Source: Paramesorhizobium endophyticum
GTDB lineage: Bacteria; Pseudomonadota; Alphaproteobacteria; Rhizobiales; Rhizobiaceae
DNA: 64,000 nucleotides
Direction of reading: 5' to 3'
NCBI RefSeq assembly: GCF_014640615.1
Contig: NZ_BMHH01000005.1
Location: 124,001 to 188,000 of the forward strand
In this document: positions 44,887 to 54,974 of the stretch, in pieces
How positions within the stretch are numbered: the stretch's first letter is position 1
Layout of the letters: every line of letters starts with the position of its first letter
Notes under the pieces: model-generated
Told to the model about the DNA's origin: nothing
What the model saw: only the letters and a program-made list of their open reading frames with translations
The model's database searches: none
Made by a program: the position numbers and the translations under genes

Positions 44887-46053
44887 GTGAGCGATTCCAT
44901 AAAGGCGAATGAGAAACGTCCGGACCGGGTGGCGGTCCGGCGGTTGCAACTGGCGCAGTTCCGCAATTATACCAGCCTCTCGCTTGCGCTTGCCCCTACC
45001 CATGTGGTGCTGACCGGCGAGAACGGATCGGGCAAGACCAATCTCCTCGAAGCCGTCTCCTTTCTCTCACCCGGACGGGGCCTGCGCCGCGCGACCTATA
45101 CGGATGTGACGCGCAGTGGTGCACCCGATGGATTCGCCATCCATGCGGCGCTGGAATGCCAGACCTATGGCGAGGTGGAGATCGGCACGGGGCTTGCCGG
45201 AAATGCTCCCGGCGAGACGGCGCGCAAGGTGCGGATCAATGGCGTGCCGGCTGCGTCCGGCGACGCGCTGCTCGACTATTCCCGCATCCTCTGGCTAACG
45301 CCGGCGATGGATGGGCTCTTCACCGGTCCCGCAGGCGACAGGCGGCGCTTTCTCGACCGCATGGTGCTTGCCATCGACACCGCCCATGGCAAGCGCGTAC
45401 TCGACTATGATAAGGCGATGCGCAGCCGCAACCGCCTGCTCGACCAGGAACGCAGCGACGCGGCCTGGCTCGACGCCATCGAGGCGCAGATGGCGGAGCT
45501 TGGCACAGCCATCGCCGCCGCGCGAGCGGAACTGATGCACCTCATCACCGCCATGGTCGAACGCCTGCCGCAGGAAGGGCCGTTTCCTCAATCCGATTGC
45601 GCCCTCGAAGGCGTGTTGGAGGAGCGTATCGCCAGCATGGCGGCGGTCGATGTGGAGGAGGATTTCCGCCGCGCGCTTCGCGATGGCCGCCCGCGCGACC
45701 GCGCCGCGGGGCGCACGCTCGACGGGCCGCACCGCACTGATCTTATCGTCCGTCACAGGCCGAAGGCGATGCCCGCGGCGCTCTGCTCCACCGGCGAGCA
45801 GAAGGCGCTGCTGATCGGCCTCATCCTCGCCCATGCGCGCCTGACGGGGGAACTGTCCGGCATGGCGCCGATGCTGCTTCTCGATGAAATCGCCGCGCAT
45901 CTTGATGAAGGACGCCGGGCGGCGCTGTTCGACATCATCGACGATCTCGGCGGCCAAGCGTTCATGACCGGAACCGACCGCGCGCTGTTCGATGCGCTGG
46001 GGGATCGGGCGCAGTATTTTACGGTGTCGGGCGGGACGCTCAGCGCGGAGTAG
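44887..46053 (+). CDS. recF: DNA replication and repair protein RecF
   Basis: An ABC-type ATPase that, with RecO and RecR, directs RecA to gaps. Start is a GTG two bases after the dnaN stop. 388 residues: Walker A GENGSGKTNLLEAVSFLSPG (about residues 42-61), QNLR-like QFRNYTSLSLALAPTH before it, the RecF-specific HRTDLIVRHRPKAMPAALCS region and signature STGEQKALLIGLILAHARL (about 300-318), and the Walker B PMLLLDEIAAHLDEGRR (about 327-343). Context after dnaN supports it. RecR is at the far left of this same window. Confidence 0.97.
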   Translation: MSDSIKANEKRPDRVAVRRLQLAQFRNYTSLSLALAPTHVVLTGENGSGKTNLLEAVSFLSPGRGLRRATYTDVTRSGAPDGFAIHAALECQTYGEVEIGTGLAGNAPGETARKVRINGVPAASGDALLDYSRILWLTPAMDGLFTGPAGDRRRFLDRMVLAIDTAHGKRVLDYDKAMRSRNRLLDQERSDAAWLDAIEAQMAELGTAIAAARAELMHLITAMVERLPQEGPFPQSDCALEGVLEERIASMAAVDVEEDFRRALRDGRPRDRAAGRTLDGPHRTDLIVRHRPKAMPAALCSTGEQKALLIGLILAHARLTGELSGMAPMLLLDEIAAHLDEGRRAALFDIIDDLGGQAFMTGTDRALFDALGDRAQYFTVSGGTLSAE

Positions 46054-46084
46054 TTTGACGCGGAAACGCTGGCGCTCTACGTCG

Positions 46085-46241
46085 CCCCCCTCTGTCCTGC
46101 CGGACATCTCCCCGCAAGGGGGGAGATTGGCTGATACGGCCCTCCTCGCTCACTCTGCAACGCCGATGATTGATACCGGCGCTCATGAAAGCTAATCTCC
46201 CCCCCTTGCGGGGGAGATGCCCGGCAGGGCAGAGGGGCGCG
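46085..46241. repeat. Palindromic repeat, family A (copy 2)
   Basis: CCCCCCTCTGTCCTGCCGGA with CATCTCCCCGCAAGGGGGGAG at the left and GCGGGGGAGATGCCCGGCAG inverted at the right. It separates convergent recF and the RsmC-like gene. The outer GGAAACGCTGGCGCT on the left matches the ends of copies 3 and 4. Confidence 0.95.
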
Positions 46242-46261
46242 TCTCGCGGTGCCATTAGAAA

Positions 46262-47473
46262 TTACTTCCGCGCCTCGATCACCTTGAACCCTTCCGCCAC
46301 TTCCAGCACCTCCACCCCACGAAATAGCCCCTTCAATGTCGCCTCATAGGGCAATTGGCGGTTGGCGACGAGGAGCAGCCTGCCGCCCGGCTTCAGCCTT
46401 TTGGCGGCGGCGGCTATGAAGCCCTGCCCGAGCGAGACATCCGCCGCGCGGGCCATATGGAACGGCGGGTTCATAACGATCGTGTCGTAAATTTCCGTTA
46501 TCGGCTCAGCCGTAAGATCGTGCCAGTGGAAGGCGAGCGGGATGTTTCCGGCGAGCCCGGATAGATTGCTACGCGCGGCTTCCAGCGCCTCATAGTCCGC
46601 CTCGTAGAGGTCCAGTTTTTTCATTTTTTGGGGATGCGTCAGGCACTCGGCCGAAAGATAACCCCAGCCTGCGCCGAAATCCGCCACCGCGCCGCTCAGC
46701 CGGCCCTTGAGATGGCGGGCGAGTAGTGCCGATCCACGGTCGATCTCGCCATGGGAGAACATGCCGGGCGCGGTATCGAAACGGTCATCGACGCGCGCCG
46801 GAGACGGGCGCAGGGCGTCTATCGCGTTATCCGTGATATCCGCCGGACGCTTCACCCAGAAGGCGACGGCGTGGTTCTTGGAGAGGCGGCCCTCGCTCGG
46901 GACGATCTTCTCCACCCATTTGCGGAAGCCATCGATGCCAAGCTTCTTATCGCCGCAGACCACGATGAGGCCGCCGGGCATCACATTGGCGAGCAAATCG
47001 GCGAACCATTGCTCATTGCGCCCGCGATGCTTGCCGAGGAGAAGAAGCCCGCCGTCGAAGCGGTCGCCCCCGCTAAGGCGGGGGACGACATGGTAGCCCG
47101 CCCGTTCCAGCTTGATGAAAGCCGGACGGAAGGGCTGGATGATCGTGAGGGCCTTTTTCCATTCCTCGCCCAAGGTAGCGTCAGCTTCTATGCCGAAGGC
47201 GAGGAAGCCATTGTTTTGCTGGAGGCGTGAGGCGCCCCCCTCTGTCCTGCCGGACATCTCCCCCGCAAGGGGGGAGATTGCGCCTTCATCGAAGCTTCCG
47301 CCAATCTCGGATGTCGCAGAATGGGCTGTGGAAGCCGTGCCAGCCAATCTCTCCCCATGCGGGGGAGATGCCCGGGAGGGCAGAGGGGGGCGCTGTCCCG
47401 CCAGCGTTTCCGGCGAAGGCAATATGCCGTTCTCGAAAGGCAGGAAGAGTGTCTGTTGTGCGAGCGAAACCAT
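46262..47473 (-). CDS. RsmC-like class I SAM-dependent methyltransferase with in-frame repeat
   Basis: A 403-residue methyltransferase resembling rRNA guanine-N2 methyltransferases (RsmC/RlmG). The C-terminal SAM domain has ADFGAGWGYLSAECL (about residues 265-279), the motif IV NPPFHMARAADVSLGQGF (about 334-351) and GGRLLLVANRQLPYE, the family's NPPFH signature included. The N-terminal start is QTLFLPFENGILPSPE. From about residue 21 to 81 the sequence is encoded by a family-A palindromic repeat (including [15 protein letters not shown]) and then homology resumes at FLAFGIEADATL. The insertion keeps the frame. Whether the protein still works is unknown. Confidence 0.85.
   Translation of the reverse strand: MVSLAQQTLFLPFENGILPSPETLAGQRPPLPSRASPPHGERLAGTASTAHSATSEIGGSFDEGAISPLAGEMSGRTEGGASRLQQNNGFLAFGIEADATLGEEWKKALTIIQPFRPAFIKLERAGYHVVPRLSGGDRFDGGLLLLGKHRGRNEQWFADLLANVMPGGLIVVCGDKKLGIDGFRKWVEKIVPSEGRLSKNHAVAFWVKRPADITDNAIDALRPSPARVDDRFDTAPGMFSHGEIDRGSALLARHLKGRLSGAVADFGAGWGYLSAECLTHPQKMKKLDLYEADYEALEAARSNLSGLAGNIPLAFHWHDLTAEPITEIYDTIVMNPPFHMARAADVSLGQGFIAAAAKRLKPGGRLLLVANRQLPYEATLKGLFRGVEVLEVAEGFKVIEARK
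47231..47393. repeat. Palindromic repeat, family A (copy 3), inside a gene
   Basis: CCCCCCTCTGTCCTGCCGGA and CATCTCCCCCGCAAGGGGGG on the left, with GCGGGGGAGATGCCCGGGAG inverted on the right; right end continues CGCTGTCCCGCCAGCGTTTCC to about 47413. The element lies wholly within the RsmC-like methyltransferase gene and has no stop in that frame. Confidence 0.95.
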
Positions 47474-47502
47474 GCGCCCTTACAGCACGAAACCACCAAA
47501 TA

Positions 47503-47530
47503 AAAAAGCGCGCCCGGAGGCGCGCTTTTC
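47503..47530 (-). terminator. Rho-independent terminator of pnp
   Basis: On the minus strand AAAAGCGCGCCTCCGGGCGCGC is followed by a T run, 23-50 bases after the pnp stop. Confidence 0.92.
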
Positions 47531-47552
47531 AAGAAATCGAATGGCGGGAGGA

Positions 47553-49700
47553 TTATTCGCCGTCGAAATCGTCGGACTTCTTCTTGTCCTGCGCGATTTC
47601 CTTGCCCGTCTCCTGATCGACGACCTTCATCGAGAGGCGGACCTTGCCGCGCTCGTCGAAGCCCATCAGCTTGACCCAGACTTTCTGGCCTTCCTTGACC
47701 ACGTCGGTCGTCTTCTGCACGCGCTCGGACGCGAGCTGGGAGATGTGGACGAGGCCGTCGCGCGGGCCGAAGAAATTGACGAAAGCGCCGAAATCGGCGG
47801 TCTTGACAACCGTGCCCTCGTAAATCTCGCCCACTTCCGGCTCGGCGACGATGGAATGGATCCACTTCTTCGCCGCCTCGATCTCCTTGGCGTTGGAAGA
47901 GGCGATCTTGACCGTGCCGTCATCCTCGATGTTGATCTTGGCGCCGGTCTTCTCAACGATTTCGCGGATGATCTTGCCGCCGGAGCCGATGACGTCGCGG
48001 ATCTTCTCGGTCGGGATGTTCATCACCTCGATGCGCGGAGCGAACTCGCCCAGCTCGGCGCGGGCGCCGGAGAGCGCCTTCGACATTTCGCCGAGAATGT
48101 GAACGCGACCGCCCTTGGCCTGGTCGAGGGCGACCTTCATGATCTCCTCGGTGATGCCGGCGATCTTGATGTCCATCTGCAGCGAGGTGACGCCGTTTTC
48201 CGTGCCGGCGACCTTGAAGTCCATGTCGCCGAGATGATCCTCGTCACCGAGGATGTCGGAGAGAACGGCGAAGCGCTCGCCTTCCTTGATGAGGCCCATG
48301 GCGATGCCCGCCACCGGGCTCTGCAGCGGAACGCCCGCATCCATCAGCGCCAGCGAGGTGCCGCAGACGGTTGCCATCGAGGACGAGCCGTTCGACTCGG
48401 TGATCTCTGAGACGGCGCGGATCGTGTAGGGGAACTGCTCCTTGGCGGGCAGCATCGGATGGATGGCGCGCCAGGCAAGCTTGCCATGGCCGATTTCGCG
48501 GCGGCCGGGCGAACCCATGCGGCCCGTCTCACCCACCGAGAAGGGCGGGAAGTTGTAATGCAGAAGGAAGGTTTCCTTGTACATGCCGGTCAGCGAGTCG
48601 ACGAACTGCTCATCCTCGCCGGTGCCGAGCGTAGCGACGACGATCGCCTGGGTCTCGCCGCGCGTGAAGAGCGCCGAGCCATGGGTGCGCGGCAGGATGC
48701 CGACCTGCGCCTCGATCGGGCGGACCGTCTTCAGATCGCGGCCATCGATGCGGGTGCCGGTGTCGAGAATGTTCCAGCGCACGATCTTGGCCTGGAGCTC
48801 CTTGAACACGGTTGCGACCTGTTCGGCGCTGAATTCCGTGGCTTCCGCGCCCTCGGGCAGGAAATGCGCCTTGACCTTGGCCTTGGCGGCATCGACGGCG
48901 GCATAACGGGCCTGCTTGTCGGTGATCTTGTAGGCCTCGCGCAGGTCGCTCTCGATGAAGGCGAGCATCTTGCTTTCGAGCGCGGAGAGGTCTTCCGGCT
49001 GGAATTCGCGCGGCTCCTTGGCGGCGACTTCGGCGAGCTTGATGATCGCGTCGATGACAAGCTGGAATGCCTTCTGGCCGAACACGACGGCGCCGAGCAT
49101 CACATCTTCAGCCAGCTCCTGGGCTTCCGATTCCACCATCAGCACGGCGTCGGACGTGCCGGCGACGATGAGGTCGAGCTTCGATTCCGGCATTTCATCG
49201 ATATGCGGGTTGAGCACATACTGGCCATTGATATAGCCGACGCGCGCGCCGCCGATCGGGCCCATGAAGGGCACGCCGGAGAGGGTCAGCGCCGCGGAAG
49301 CCGCGACCATCGACACTACGTCCGGGTTGTTTTCGAGATCATGCTGCAGGACGGTGATGATGACCTGCGTGTCGTTCTTGTAGCCGTCGGCGAAGAGCGG
49401 GCGGATCGGGCGGTCGATCAGGCGGGAAACGAGCGTCTCGTTCTCGCTCGGACGGCCCTCGCGCTTGAAATATCCGCCGGGAATGCGGCCGGCCGCGTAG
49501 GTCTTTTCCTGATAATTGACGGTGAGCGGGAAGAAGTCCTGGCCCGGCTTCGGCTCCTTGGCGGAAACGACGGTGGCGAGGACGACGGTTTCACCGTAGG
49601 TGGCCAGAACCGCGCCGTCAGCCTGACGGGCGATCTTGCCGGTTTCGAGAACGAGCGGACGGCCGCCCCATTCGATTTCGACTTTATGGGTATTGAACAT
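47553..49700 (-). CDS. pnp: Polyribonucleotide nucleotidyltransferase (PNPase)
   Basis: Phosphorolytic 3'-5' exonuclease and part of mRNA decay. 715 residues: start [20 protein letters not shown], first RNase PH domain, all-helical linker, second PH domain with [20 protein letters not shown] (about residues 482-501) and catalytic-type [20 protein letters not shown], then KH domain [20 protein letters not shown] (about 565-584, GSGG motif) and S1 domain [20 protein letters not shown] (about 635-654). An acidic tail ends [10 protein letters not shown]. It is downstream of rpsO, as in most proteobacteria. Confidence 0.97.
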   Translation of the reverse strand: MFNTHKVEIEWGGRPLVLETGKIARQADGAVLATYGETVVLATVVSAKEPKPGQDFFPLTVNYQEKTYAAGRIPGGYFKREGRPSENETLVSRLIDRPIRPLFADGYKNDTQVIITVLQHDLENNPDVVSMVAASAALTLSGVPFMGPIGGARVGYINGQYVLNPHIDEMPESKLDLIVAGTSDAVLMVESEAQELAEDVMLGAVVFGQKAFQLVIDAIIKLAEVAAKEPREFQPEDLSALESKMLAFIESDLREAYKITDKQARYAAVDAAKAKVKAHFLPEGAEATEFSAEQVATVFKELQAKIVRWNILDTGTRIDGRDLKTVRPIEAQVGILPRTHGSALFTRGETQAIVVATLGTGEDEQFVDSLTGMYKETFLLHYNFPPFSVGETGRMGSPGRREIGHGKLAWRAIHPMLPAKEQFPYTIRAVSEITESNGSSSMATVCGTSLALMDAGVPLQSPVAGIAMGLIKEGERFAVLSDILGDEDHLGDMDFKVAGTENGVTSLQMDIKIAGITEEIMKVALDQAKGGRVHILGEMSKALSGARAELGEFAPRIEVMNIPTEKIRDVIGSGGKIIREIVEKTGAKINIEDDGTVKIASSNAKEIEAAKKWIHSIVAEPEVGEIYEGTVVKTADFGAFVNFFGPRDGLVHISQLASERVQKTTDVVKEGQKVWVKLMGFDERGKVRLSMKVVDQETGKEIAQDKKKSDDFDGE

Positions 49701-49876
49701 GGTTCAGTCCTTTGTTGGGAATGTTTCCGTGCGCCTGCGCGGGCTCATTCCCTGCTTCGTTGGCGGACAGGCCATGGGCAAGACAGCAGAAAGCTTGGAA
49801 GTGGCGGCTATGCGCGCCAAGCTCTTTGCAATCCTGCCCCATGACAGGTCCTGGCTGGCTTCCATTTTTTCTTTAC

Positions 49877-49944
49877 GCAAGTCCGATGGGAAAACAGTTC
49901 CTGTTTTTCCCGGGAAAACCGTTACACACTTTTCCTGGACTTGC
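49877..49944. repeat. Small palindromic element, GCAAGTCC type (copy 2)
   Basis: GCAAGTCCGATGGGAAAAC on the left and TTTTCCTGGACTTGC on the right, with an inner TTTTTCCCGGGAAAA palindrome. It lies in the rpsO-pnp gap. Confidence 0.8.
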
Positions 49945-49970
49945 TTCAAACGAAAGCCCGGTTGAAAATC

Positions 49971-49995
49971 GGCGGGCGCGAATAACGCGCCCGCC
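49971..49995 (-). terminator. Terminator hairpin after rpsO
   Basis: Perfect ten-base stem GGCGGGCGCG / CGCGCCCGCC around AATAA; on the minus strand it is followed by GATTTTC, a short T tract, 10-35 bases after the rpsO stop. Confidence 0.8.
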
Positions 49996-50005
49996 GGAAA
50001 ATTGC

Positions 50006-50275
50006 TTAGCGGCGCAGGCCCAGCTTGCCGATCAGCGTCTGGTAGCGGCCTTCGTCCACGCCCTTGAGATAGTCAAGGAGACGGCGGCGCTGCGAGACGA
50101 GCTTCAGGAGGCCACGGCGGGAGTGGTTGTCCTTCTTGTGGTCCTTGAAGTGCTCGGTCAGGTTGGAGATACGCTCGGAGAGAACGGCAACCTGGACTTC
50201 CGGAGAGCCGGTGTCGCCTGCCTTCGTAGCGTATTCCTGGATGAGTGCCTGCTTGCGTTCAGCGGTAATCGACAT
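50006..50275 (-). CDS. rpsO: 30S ribosomal protein S15
   Basis: Binds 16S rRNA and bridges subunits. 89 residues, start [20 protein letters not shown] with the S15 signature region [20 protein letters not shown] (about residues 40-59, containing the conserved HxxDxxS/R) and [16 protein letters not shown]. The frame remains open upstream through a repeat; the chosen ATG gives exactly the family length. It is between truB (upstream) and pnp (downstream). Confidence 0.98.
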   Translation of the reverse strand: MSITAERKQALIQEYATKAGDTGSPEVQVAVLSERISNLTEHFKDHKKDNHSRRGLLKLVSQRRRLLDYLKGVDEGRYQTLIGKLGLRR

Positions 50276-50598
50276 CGCAAACCCTTTCATGTGAGAGGAG
50301 AAGAGTCGCCCACGGCCGGGATGTCGTCCAGCGGGGGCCGGTTTAATTACGGACAGGCAGACGCCCGCCGATGCCGCGCATATAGTGGAAATAGGGCAGG
50401 AATACCAGTTATTTCTGGCTTGAGCGTAGCGCCACCCCTCACCCTTACCCTCTCCCCGTGAAAAACGGGGAGAGGGGGGCGTCAGCGTTGCCGCTTTTCC
50501 GTCTCCCCTGCACCTGGCAGAAGAAAAAGCGCAAACATCTATGTCTCCCTCTCCCCGTTTTTCACGGGGAGAGGGTAAGGGTGAGGGGCAATCCCCAC
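50276..50598. other. truB-rpsO intergenic region
   Basis: 323 bases without a gene. It contains the split family-C repeat (50435-50587) and, nearer rpsO, the ribosomal gene's leader, in which GTCTGCCTGTCCG-type sequence is seen but no definite promoter or S15 operator can be named. Confidence 0.6.
50435..50587. repeat. Split palindromic repeat, family C (copy 2)
   Basis: Left half CCCCTCACCCTTACCCTCTC (50435 on) with its own CCCCGTGAAAAACGGGG hairpin; right half mirrors it (CCCCGTTTTTCACGGGG, AGAGGGTAAGGGTGAGGGG) after about 70 bases of unrelated sequence. Related to the perfect 71-base palindrome at 28691-28761. Confidence 0.9.
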
Positions 50599-51573
50599 TT
50601 ACCCAGCCGTAAACACCCGCTTCGGCTTGAATTGCCCCTGCTCGATATAACCGATGGCCAGCAGCTTGCCGCGGATCGTCACGCATGCCTCGTCCGCCTC
50701 GACGGGCGCGTCGCGGCCGCGCAGGATGACGGGATTGCCCGTGCGGATGCGGTGGGCCTGCTCGTCGGAGAGCGCCACCTGTGGCAGGCAGTCGAGCGCG
50801 GCGCCGGTATCGATGACCAGTGCGTCGATGGCGCTGAAATCGCGTTTCGGTGCCGGCGCGGCGTCTTCGCCTTCCTCGTCTCGCGGCGGGAGCGGCGGCC
50901 ATGCGGCCTCCAGTTCTTCCAGCGTGACGAAATCTTCCTGCGTGAACGGGGCGACCTCGATACGGCGCAGATCGGAGATGTGGCCGTAGCAGCCGAGATC
51001 CCGGCCCATGTCACGGGCGAGCGAACGGACATAGGTGCCCTTGCCGCATTCGATTTCGAACATTGTGTGAGTTTCATCCGGCATTTCGATGATTTCCAGC
51101 CGGGCGATTTCAACCTCACGGGCGGGAATTTCGATGCTTTCGCCCTCGCGCGCCAGATCATAGGCGCGCTCGCCGCCGATCTTGATGGCGGAGAATTGCG
51201 GGGGCACCTGCTGGATCAGACCGGTATAGCGCGGCAGCAGCGCAAGAATCTCATCCTTGCCGGGGCGCTTGTCGGAGGTCTGCGTCACGCCGCCCTCCAG
51301 ATCGTCGGTGGAGCGCTCCTCGCCCCAGGCGACGGTGAAGCGGTAGATCTTCGCGCCGTCCATGACATAGGGCACCGTCTTGGTCGCCTCGCCCAGCGCG
51401 ATCGGCAGCATTCCCGAAGCCAGCGGGTCGAGCGTGCCGGCATGGCCCGCCTTCTCGGCGTTGAACAGCCATTTGATCTTGGAGACCGCCTCGGTCGATC
51501 CCATGCCTTTCGGCTTGTCGAACACCACCCAGCCGGAAATCGGCCGACCCTTTTTCTTGCCGCGTCTTGCCAT
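50599..51573 (-). CDS. truB: tRNA pseudouridine(55) synthase
   Basis: Makes pseudouridine 55 in the T loop of tRNAs. Start [20 protein letters not shown] is chosen since the frame upstream is repeat-derived. 324 residues: catalytic Asp49 in [20 protein letters not shown], the truB signature [20 protein letters not shown], and C-terminal [20 protein letters not shown] (about residues 182-201). A C-terminal extension with an acidic linker [12 protein letters not shown] is present. It lies downstream of rbfA and upstream of rpsO, the conserved order. Confidence 0.96.
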   Translation of the reverse strand: MARRGKKKGRPISGWVVFDKPKGMGSTEAVSKIKWLFNAEKAGHAGTLDPLASGMLPIALGEATKTVPYVMDGAKIYRFTVAWGEERSTDDLEGGVTQTSDKRPGKDEILALLPRYTGLIQQVPPQFSAIKIGGERAYDLAREGESIEIPAREVEIARLEIIEMPDETHTMFEIECGKGTYVRSLARDMGRDLGCYGHISDLRRIEVAPFTQEDFVTLEELEAAWPPLPPRDEEGEDAAPAPKRDFSAIDALVIDTGAALDCLPQVALSDEQAHRIRTGNPVILRGRDAPVEADEACVTIRGKLLAIGYIEQGQFKPKRVFTAG

Positions 51574-51607
51574 TCTTAGAGATTGCCCTGTTGTAATTTC
51601 ATTTATT

Positions 51608-51807
51608 CGGAAACGCTGGTCCGAGGCGCCCCCCTCTGTCCTGCCGGACATCTCCCCCGCACGGGGGGAGATTGGCCGATACGGATCGTGCCGCTCACCT
51701 CTCGACATATGCGATTGATGCCGGCATCAATGAAGTCGTAATCTCCCCCCGTGCGGGGGAGATGTCCGGCAGGACAGAGGGGGGCGCTGTCCCGCCAGCG
51801 TTTCCAC
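51608..51807. repeat. Palindromic repeat, family A (copy 4), full ends
   Basis: The most complete copy: outer terminal inverted repeats GGAAACGCTGG at the left (51609) and CCAGCGTTTCC at the right (to about 51806), then CCCCCCTCTGTCCTGCCGGA and a CATCTCCCCCGCACGGGGGG hairpin, a middle of about 55 bases, and the mirrored right half. It occupies the rbfA-truB gap. Confidence 0.95.
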
Positions 51808-51823
51808 CTTATGATGGAATATC

Positions 51824-52273
51824 CTAATCGTTCCCGCCGTCGCCATCGCCATCCATATCATCCCCGTCCCCATCATCCCGGCGGGGATTGGGCAGGTCGC
51901 GGGAGACTTCAGGCGAGCGCAGGAGCGCGTCGATCTTGGAGAAATTGTCGAAGCTCGTATCCAGCCGGAACCGGAATTCGGGCATGTATTTCATTTGCCG
52001 CAAGCCAGGCGCGACGCGCCCGCGGATGAATTTCGCATGGACGTTGAGCGCCTTGATGACAGCCTCGGCGTCGAGTGCGCCGATGGGCGCAATGAAGCAG
52101 GTGGCGATTTTCAAATCAGGCGACATGCGCACCTCGGAAACCGAAAGCACGCTCGTCTCCAGGACGCTGTCGGTGATTTCGCCGCGCTGGAGCACATTGC
52201 TCAGTTCATGGCGGACCTGCTCGCCGATGCGAAGCTGGCGCTGCGAGAGGCCGGAGGAAGAAGAACGGGACAT
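51824..52273 (-). CDS. rbfA: Ribosome-binding factor A
   Basis: Needed for maturation of the 16S 5' end and cold adaptation. 149 residues, start [20 protein letters not shown] chosen as an N-terminus typical of Rhizobiales RbfA; core [20 protein letters not shown] and [20 protein letters not shown] (about residues 48-67) form the KH-like fold. The tail is a run of Asp/Gly ([17 protein letters not shown]) beyond the usual end. It follows infB by 73 bases and precedes truB across a repeat. Confidence 0.95.
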   Translation of the reverse strand: MSRSSSSGLSQRQLRIGEQVRHELSNVLQRGEITDSVLETSVLSVSEVRMSPDLKIATCFIAPIGALDAEAVIKALNVHAKFIRGRVAPGLRQMKYMPEFRFRLDTSFDNFSKIDALLRSPEVSRDLPNPRRDDGDGDDMDGDGDGGND

Positions 52274-52346
52274 GGGCAAAATCCTTCCGGCCCGAAAACC
52301 GTGCAAGGTTCTCCGGGCCGGTGCTTATCAATATTAAGGGCGCGTA

Positions 52347-54974
52347 TCAGAGCGTGCGCGTGATGTGCTCGACGCGGAAGGCCTCGATGACATCGCCGGG
52401 GCGCATATCGTCGTAATTCTCGAAGGCCATGCCGCATTCCTGGCCGCCCGGCACTTCGGAGACTTCGTCCTTGAAGCGCTTGAGCGTCTTGAGCTTGCCT
52501 TCGTGGATGACGACGTTGTCGCGGATGAGGCGCACGCCTGCACCGCGCTCGACCTTGCCTTCGGTGACGCGGCAGCCCGCGACCTTGCCGACCTTGGTGA
52601 TGTTGAAGACCTCGAGGATCTCCGCATTGCCGAGGAAGGTTTCGCGGCGTTCCGGCGAGAGCAGGCCCGACATAGCCGCCTTCACGTCATCCACCAGATC
52701 GTAGATGATGTTGTAGTAGCGGATCTCGATGCCCTGCTGCTCGGCGGCGTTGCGCGCCTGCACGTTGGCACGGACGTTGAAGCCGATGATCGCCGCGCCC
52801 GAGGCTTCCGCCAGCGACACGTCGCTCTCGGTGATGCCGCCCGCGCCCGAATGGACGATGCGGGCGCGCACCTCGTCGGTGCCCAGCTTGTCGAGCGCGC
52901 CGGCGATGGCTTCGATCGAGCCCTGCACGTCGCCCTTGATGACCAGCGGGAATTCCTTCACGCCGCTCACCTGCAACTGGCTCATCATCTGCTCCAGCGA
53001 GCCGCGCGAACCGGCCTGTCTTGCCACGGCCTTTTCGCGGGCGAGGCGCTGGCGGTATTCCGAAATCTCGCGAGCGCGGGCTTCGTTTTCCACCACGGCG
53101 AGGCGATCGCCGGCCTGCGGGGGACCCTGGAGACCCAGGATCTCGACCGGCATTGCCGGGCCCGCTTCCTTGACGTTCTCGCCACGATCATTGATGAGCG
53201 CGCGCACGCGGCCCCACTCGCTGCCGGCGACGATGATATCGCCCGGATGGAGCGTACCCTTCTGCACCAGCACGGTCGCGACGGAACCCCGGCCACGGTC
53301 GAGCTTCGCCTCAATGACGACGCCCTCGGCGGTGCGCTCCGGATCAGCCTTGAGATCGAGGATCTCGGCCTGGAGGAGGATCGCTTCCAGCAGCTTGTCG
53401 AGACCGACGCCGGTCTTGGCGGAAACCTCGACGTCGAGCGTTTCGCCGCCCAGCGATTCCACGAAGACCTCGTGCTGCAGCAGCCCGGTGCGGACCTTCT
53501 GCGGATCGGCCTGCGGCTTGTCGATCTTGTTGATGGCAACGATGATCGGAACACCGGCCGCCTTGGCGTGATTGATCGATTCGATCGTCTGCGGCATGAC
53601 GCTGTCATCCGCCGCCACGACCAGCACGGCAATATCGGTCGCCTGCGCGCCGCGGGCACGCATGGCGGTGAAGGCGGCGTGGCCCGGCGTATCGATGAAG
53701 GTGATCTTCTGGCCGTTCTGCTCCACCTGATAGGCGCCGATATGCTGCGTGATGCCGCCGGCTTCACCGGAGACCACATTGGCATGGCGGATGGCGTCGA
53801 GCAGCGAGGTCTTGCCGTGGTCGACGTGACCCATGATGGTGACGACAGGCGGACGGGATTTCAGCGCTTCGGCCTTGTCCTCGACATTGAAGATGCCTTC
53901 CTCGACGTCCGACTCGGCAACGCGGCGAACCGTATGGCCGAATTCCTCGGCGATGAGCTGCGCCATGTCCGCGTCGATGACGTCGCCGGGCTTCATCATC
54001 TGGCCCTGCTTCATCAGATATTTGATGACGTCGACCGAACGCTCGGTCATGCGCTGCGCCAGTTCCTGGATGGTGATCGTCTCGGGGACAGTCACTTCGC
54101 GGGAAATCTTCTCGCGGTCTTGCTGGTGCATGGCGCGCTTGGCCTTTTCCTGACGGCGGCGCATGGCCGCCATCGAACGGCCGCGCGCCGAGTCATCATC
54201 AAGGGCGCTGGTCAGCGTCAGCTTGCCGCGACGACGGTCGTCATCGGTCTTGGTGACCTTCGGCGTGCGCACTTCGGGCTTGGCCGGCGCGCTACCGCCA
54301 CCACGGCGGACGCCGGCGGGACCACGGCGCTCTCCCTCTTCGTCGGCGAGCAGGCCCTTGCCGCGCACAACAGGAGCGGGCTTTGCCACAGCCACTTCGG
54401 GAGCGGGGCTTGCGGGTTTTGTCGGCTCAGGGGAGCGGCGGCGCGCTTCTTCCTCGGCGCGCTTGCGCGCTTCGGCCTCGGCCTTCAGCCTTGCTTCTTC
54501 CTCGGCCTGGCGGCGCGCGGATTCCTCGCGCTCCTGCGCCCGGCGCGCCTCTTCCTCAGCCCGGCGCTTCGCCTCTTCGACAGCGCGGGCGCGTTCTTCC
54601 GCATCGCGCACCTGCGCGCCTTCGAGCGCACGGCGGCGCGCCTCGATCTCCGAGCGCGAAAGCGTGTTCAGCACCATGCCCGAGCGGTCGGCAGGTTTCT
54701 GGCGCGGGGGCTGGGGCGTCTCGGTGCGCGGCGCAGGGCGCGGGGCCACATGCGGCTTCGCCACCGGCGGGGGAGCGACAGGCGCGGCTGCCTCCGGCTT
54801 CTCGCCAGGCACGGAAAATTTACGCTTCTTCGTTTCAACGACGACGGACTTCGTACGCCCATGGCTGAAATTCTGGCGCACGGTGCTCTGCTCGACGCCG
54901 GGCCGCTTCAGGCTCAACGTCTTCTTGGTATTGACGCTCAGCGTCTTGTCGTCGCTCGATTTGCTATCGCTCAT
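52347..54974 (-). CDS. infB: Translation initiation factor IF-2
   Basis: GTPase that delivers fMet-tRNA to the 30S complex. 875 residues: a long Glu/Arg/Ala-rich N-terminal region (residues 1-280), conserved IF-2 N-terminal region, then the G domain with [15 protein letters not shown] (about residues 381-395), [16 protein letters not shown] and NKIDKP (G4), domain II, domain III/IV ending in fMet-tRNA-binding [20 protein letters not shown]-like sequence [15 protein letters not shown]. Its ATG overlaps the ylxR stop (ATGA). The N-terminal repeats are low complexity and vary widely in the family. Confidence 0.97.
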   Translation of the reverse strand: MSDSKSSDDKTLSVNTKKTLSLKRPGVEQSTVRQNFSHGRTKSVVVETKKRKFSVPGEKPEAAAPVAPPPVAKPHVAPRPAPRTETPQPPRQKPADRSGMVLNTLSRSEIEARRRALEGAQVRDAEERARAVEEAKRRAEEEARRAQEREESARRQAEEEARLKAEAEARKRAEEEARRRSPEPTKPASPAPEVAVAKPAPVVRGKGLLADEEGERRGPAGVRRGGGSAPAKPEVRTPKVTKTDDDRRRGKLTLTSALDDDSARGRSMAAMRRRQEKAKRAMHQQDREKISREVTVPETITIQELAQRMTERSVDVIKYLMKQGQMMKPGDVIDADMAQLIAEEFGHTVRRVAESDVEEGIFNVEDKAEALKSRPPVVTIMGHVDHGKTSLLDAIRHANVVSGEAGGITQHIGAYQVEQNGQKITFIDTPGHAAFTAMRARGAQATDIAVLVVAADDSVMPQTIESINHAKAAGVPIIVAINKIDKPQADPQKVRTGLLQHEVFVESLGGETLDVEVSAKTGVGLDKLLEAILLQAEILDLKADPERTAEGVVIEAKLDRGRGSVATVLVQKGTLHPGDIIVAGSEWGRVRALINDRGENVKEAGPAMPVEILGLQGPPQAGDRLAVVENEARAREISEYRQRLAREKAVARQAGSRGSLEQMMSQLQVSGVKEFPLVIKGDVQGSIEAIAGALDKLGTDEVRARIVHSGAGGITESDVSLAEASGAAIIGFNVRANVQARNAAEQQGIEIRYYNIIYDLVDDVKAAMSGLLSPERRETFLGNAEILEVFNITKVGKVAGCRVTEGKVERGAGVRLIRDNVVIHEGKLKTLKRFKDEVSEVPGGQECGMAFENYDDMRPGDVIEAFRVEHITRTL

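Larger units (their letters stand above)
49701..50005. other. rpsO-pnp intergenic region
   Basis: 305 bases without a gene. It holds the rpsO terminator hairpin (49971-49995) and a composite GCAAGTCC palindrome (49877-49944). The rest, next to the pnp start, is the likely pnp leader, where in other bacteria pnp autoregulates; no specific motif is visible. Confidence 0.6.

Noticed and set aside
46262-47473. The RsmC-like gene as a pseudogene
   Set aside because: The repeat keeps the frame, there is no stop or frameshift, and the SAM and NPPFH motifs are intact.
50276-50902. An extended form of rpsO reaching to 50902
   Set aside because: The added part is encoded by a repeat and truB antisense sequence; S15 is 89 residues from the inner ATG.
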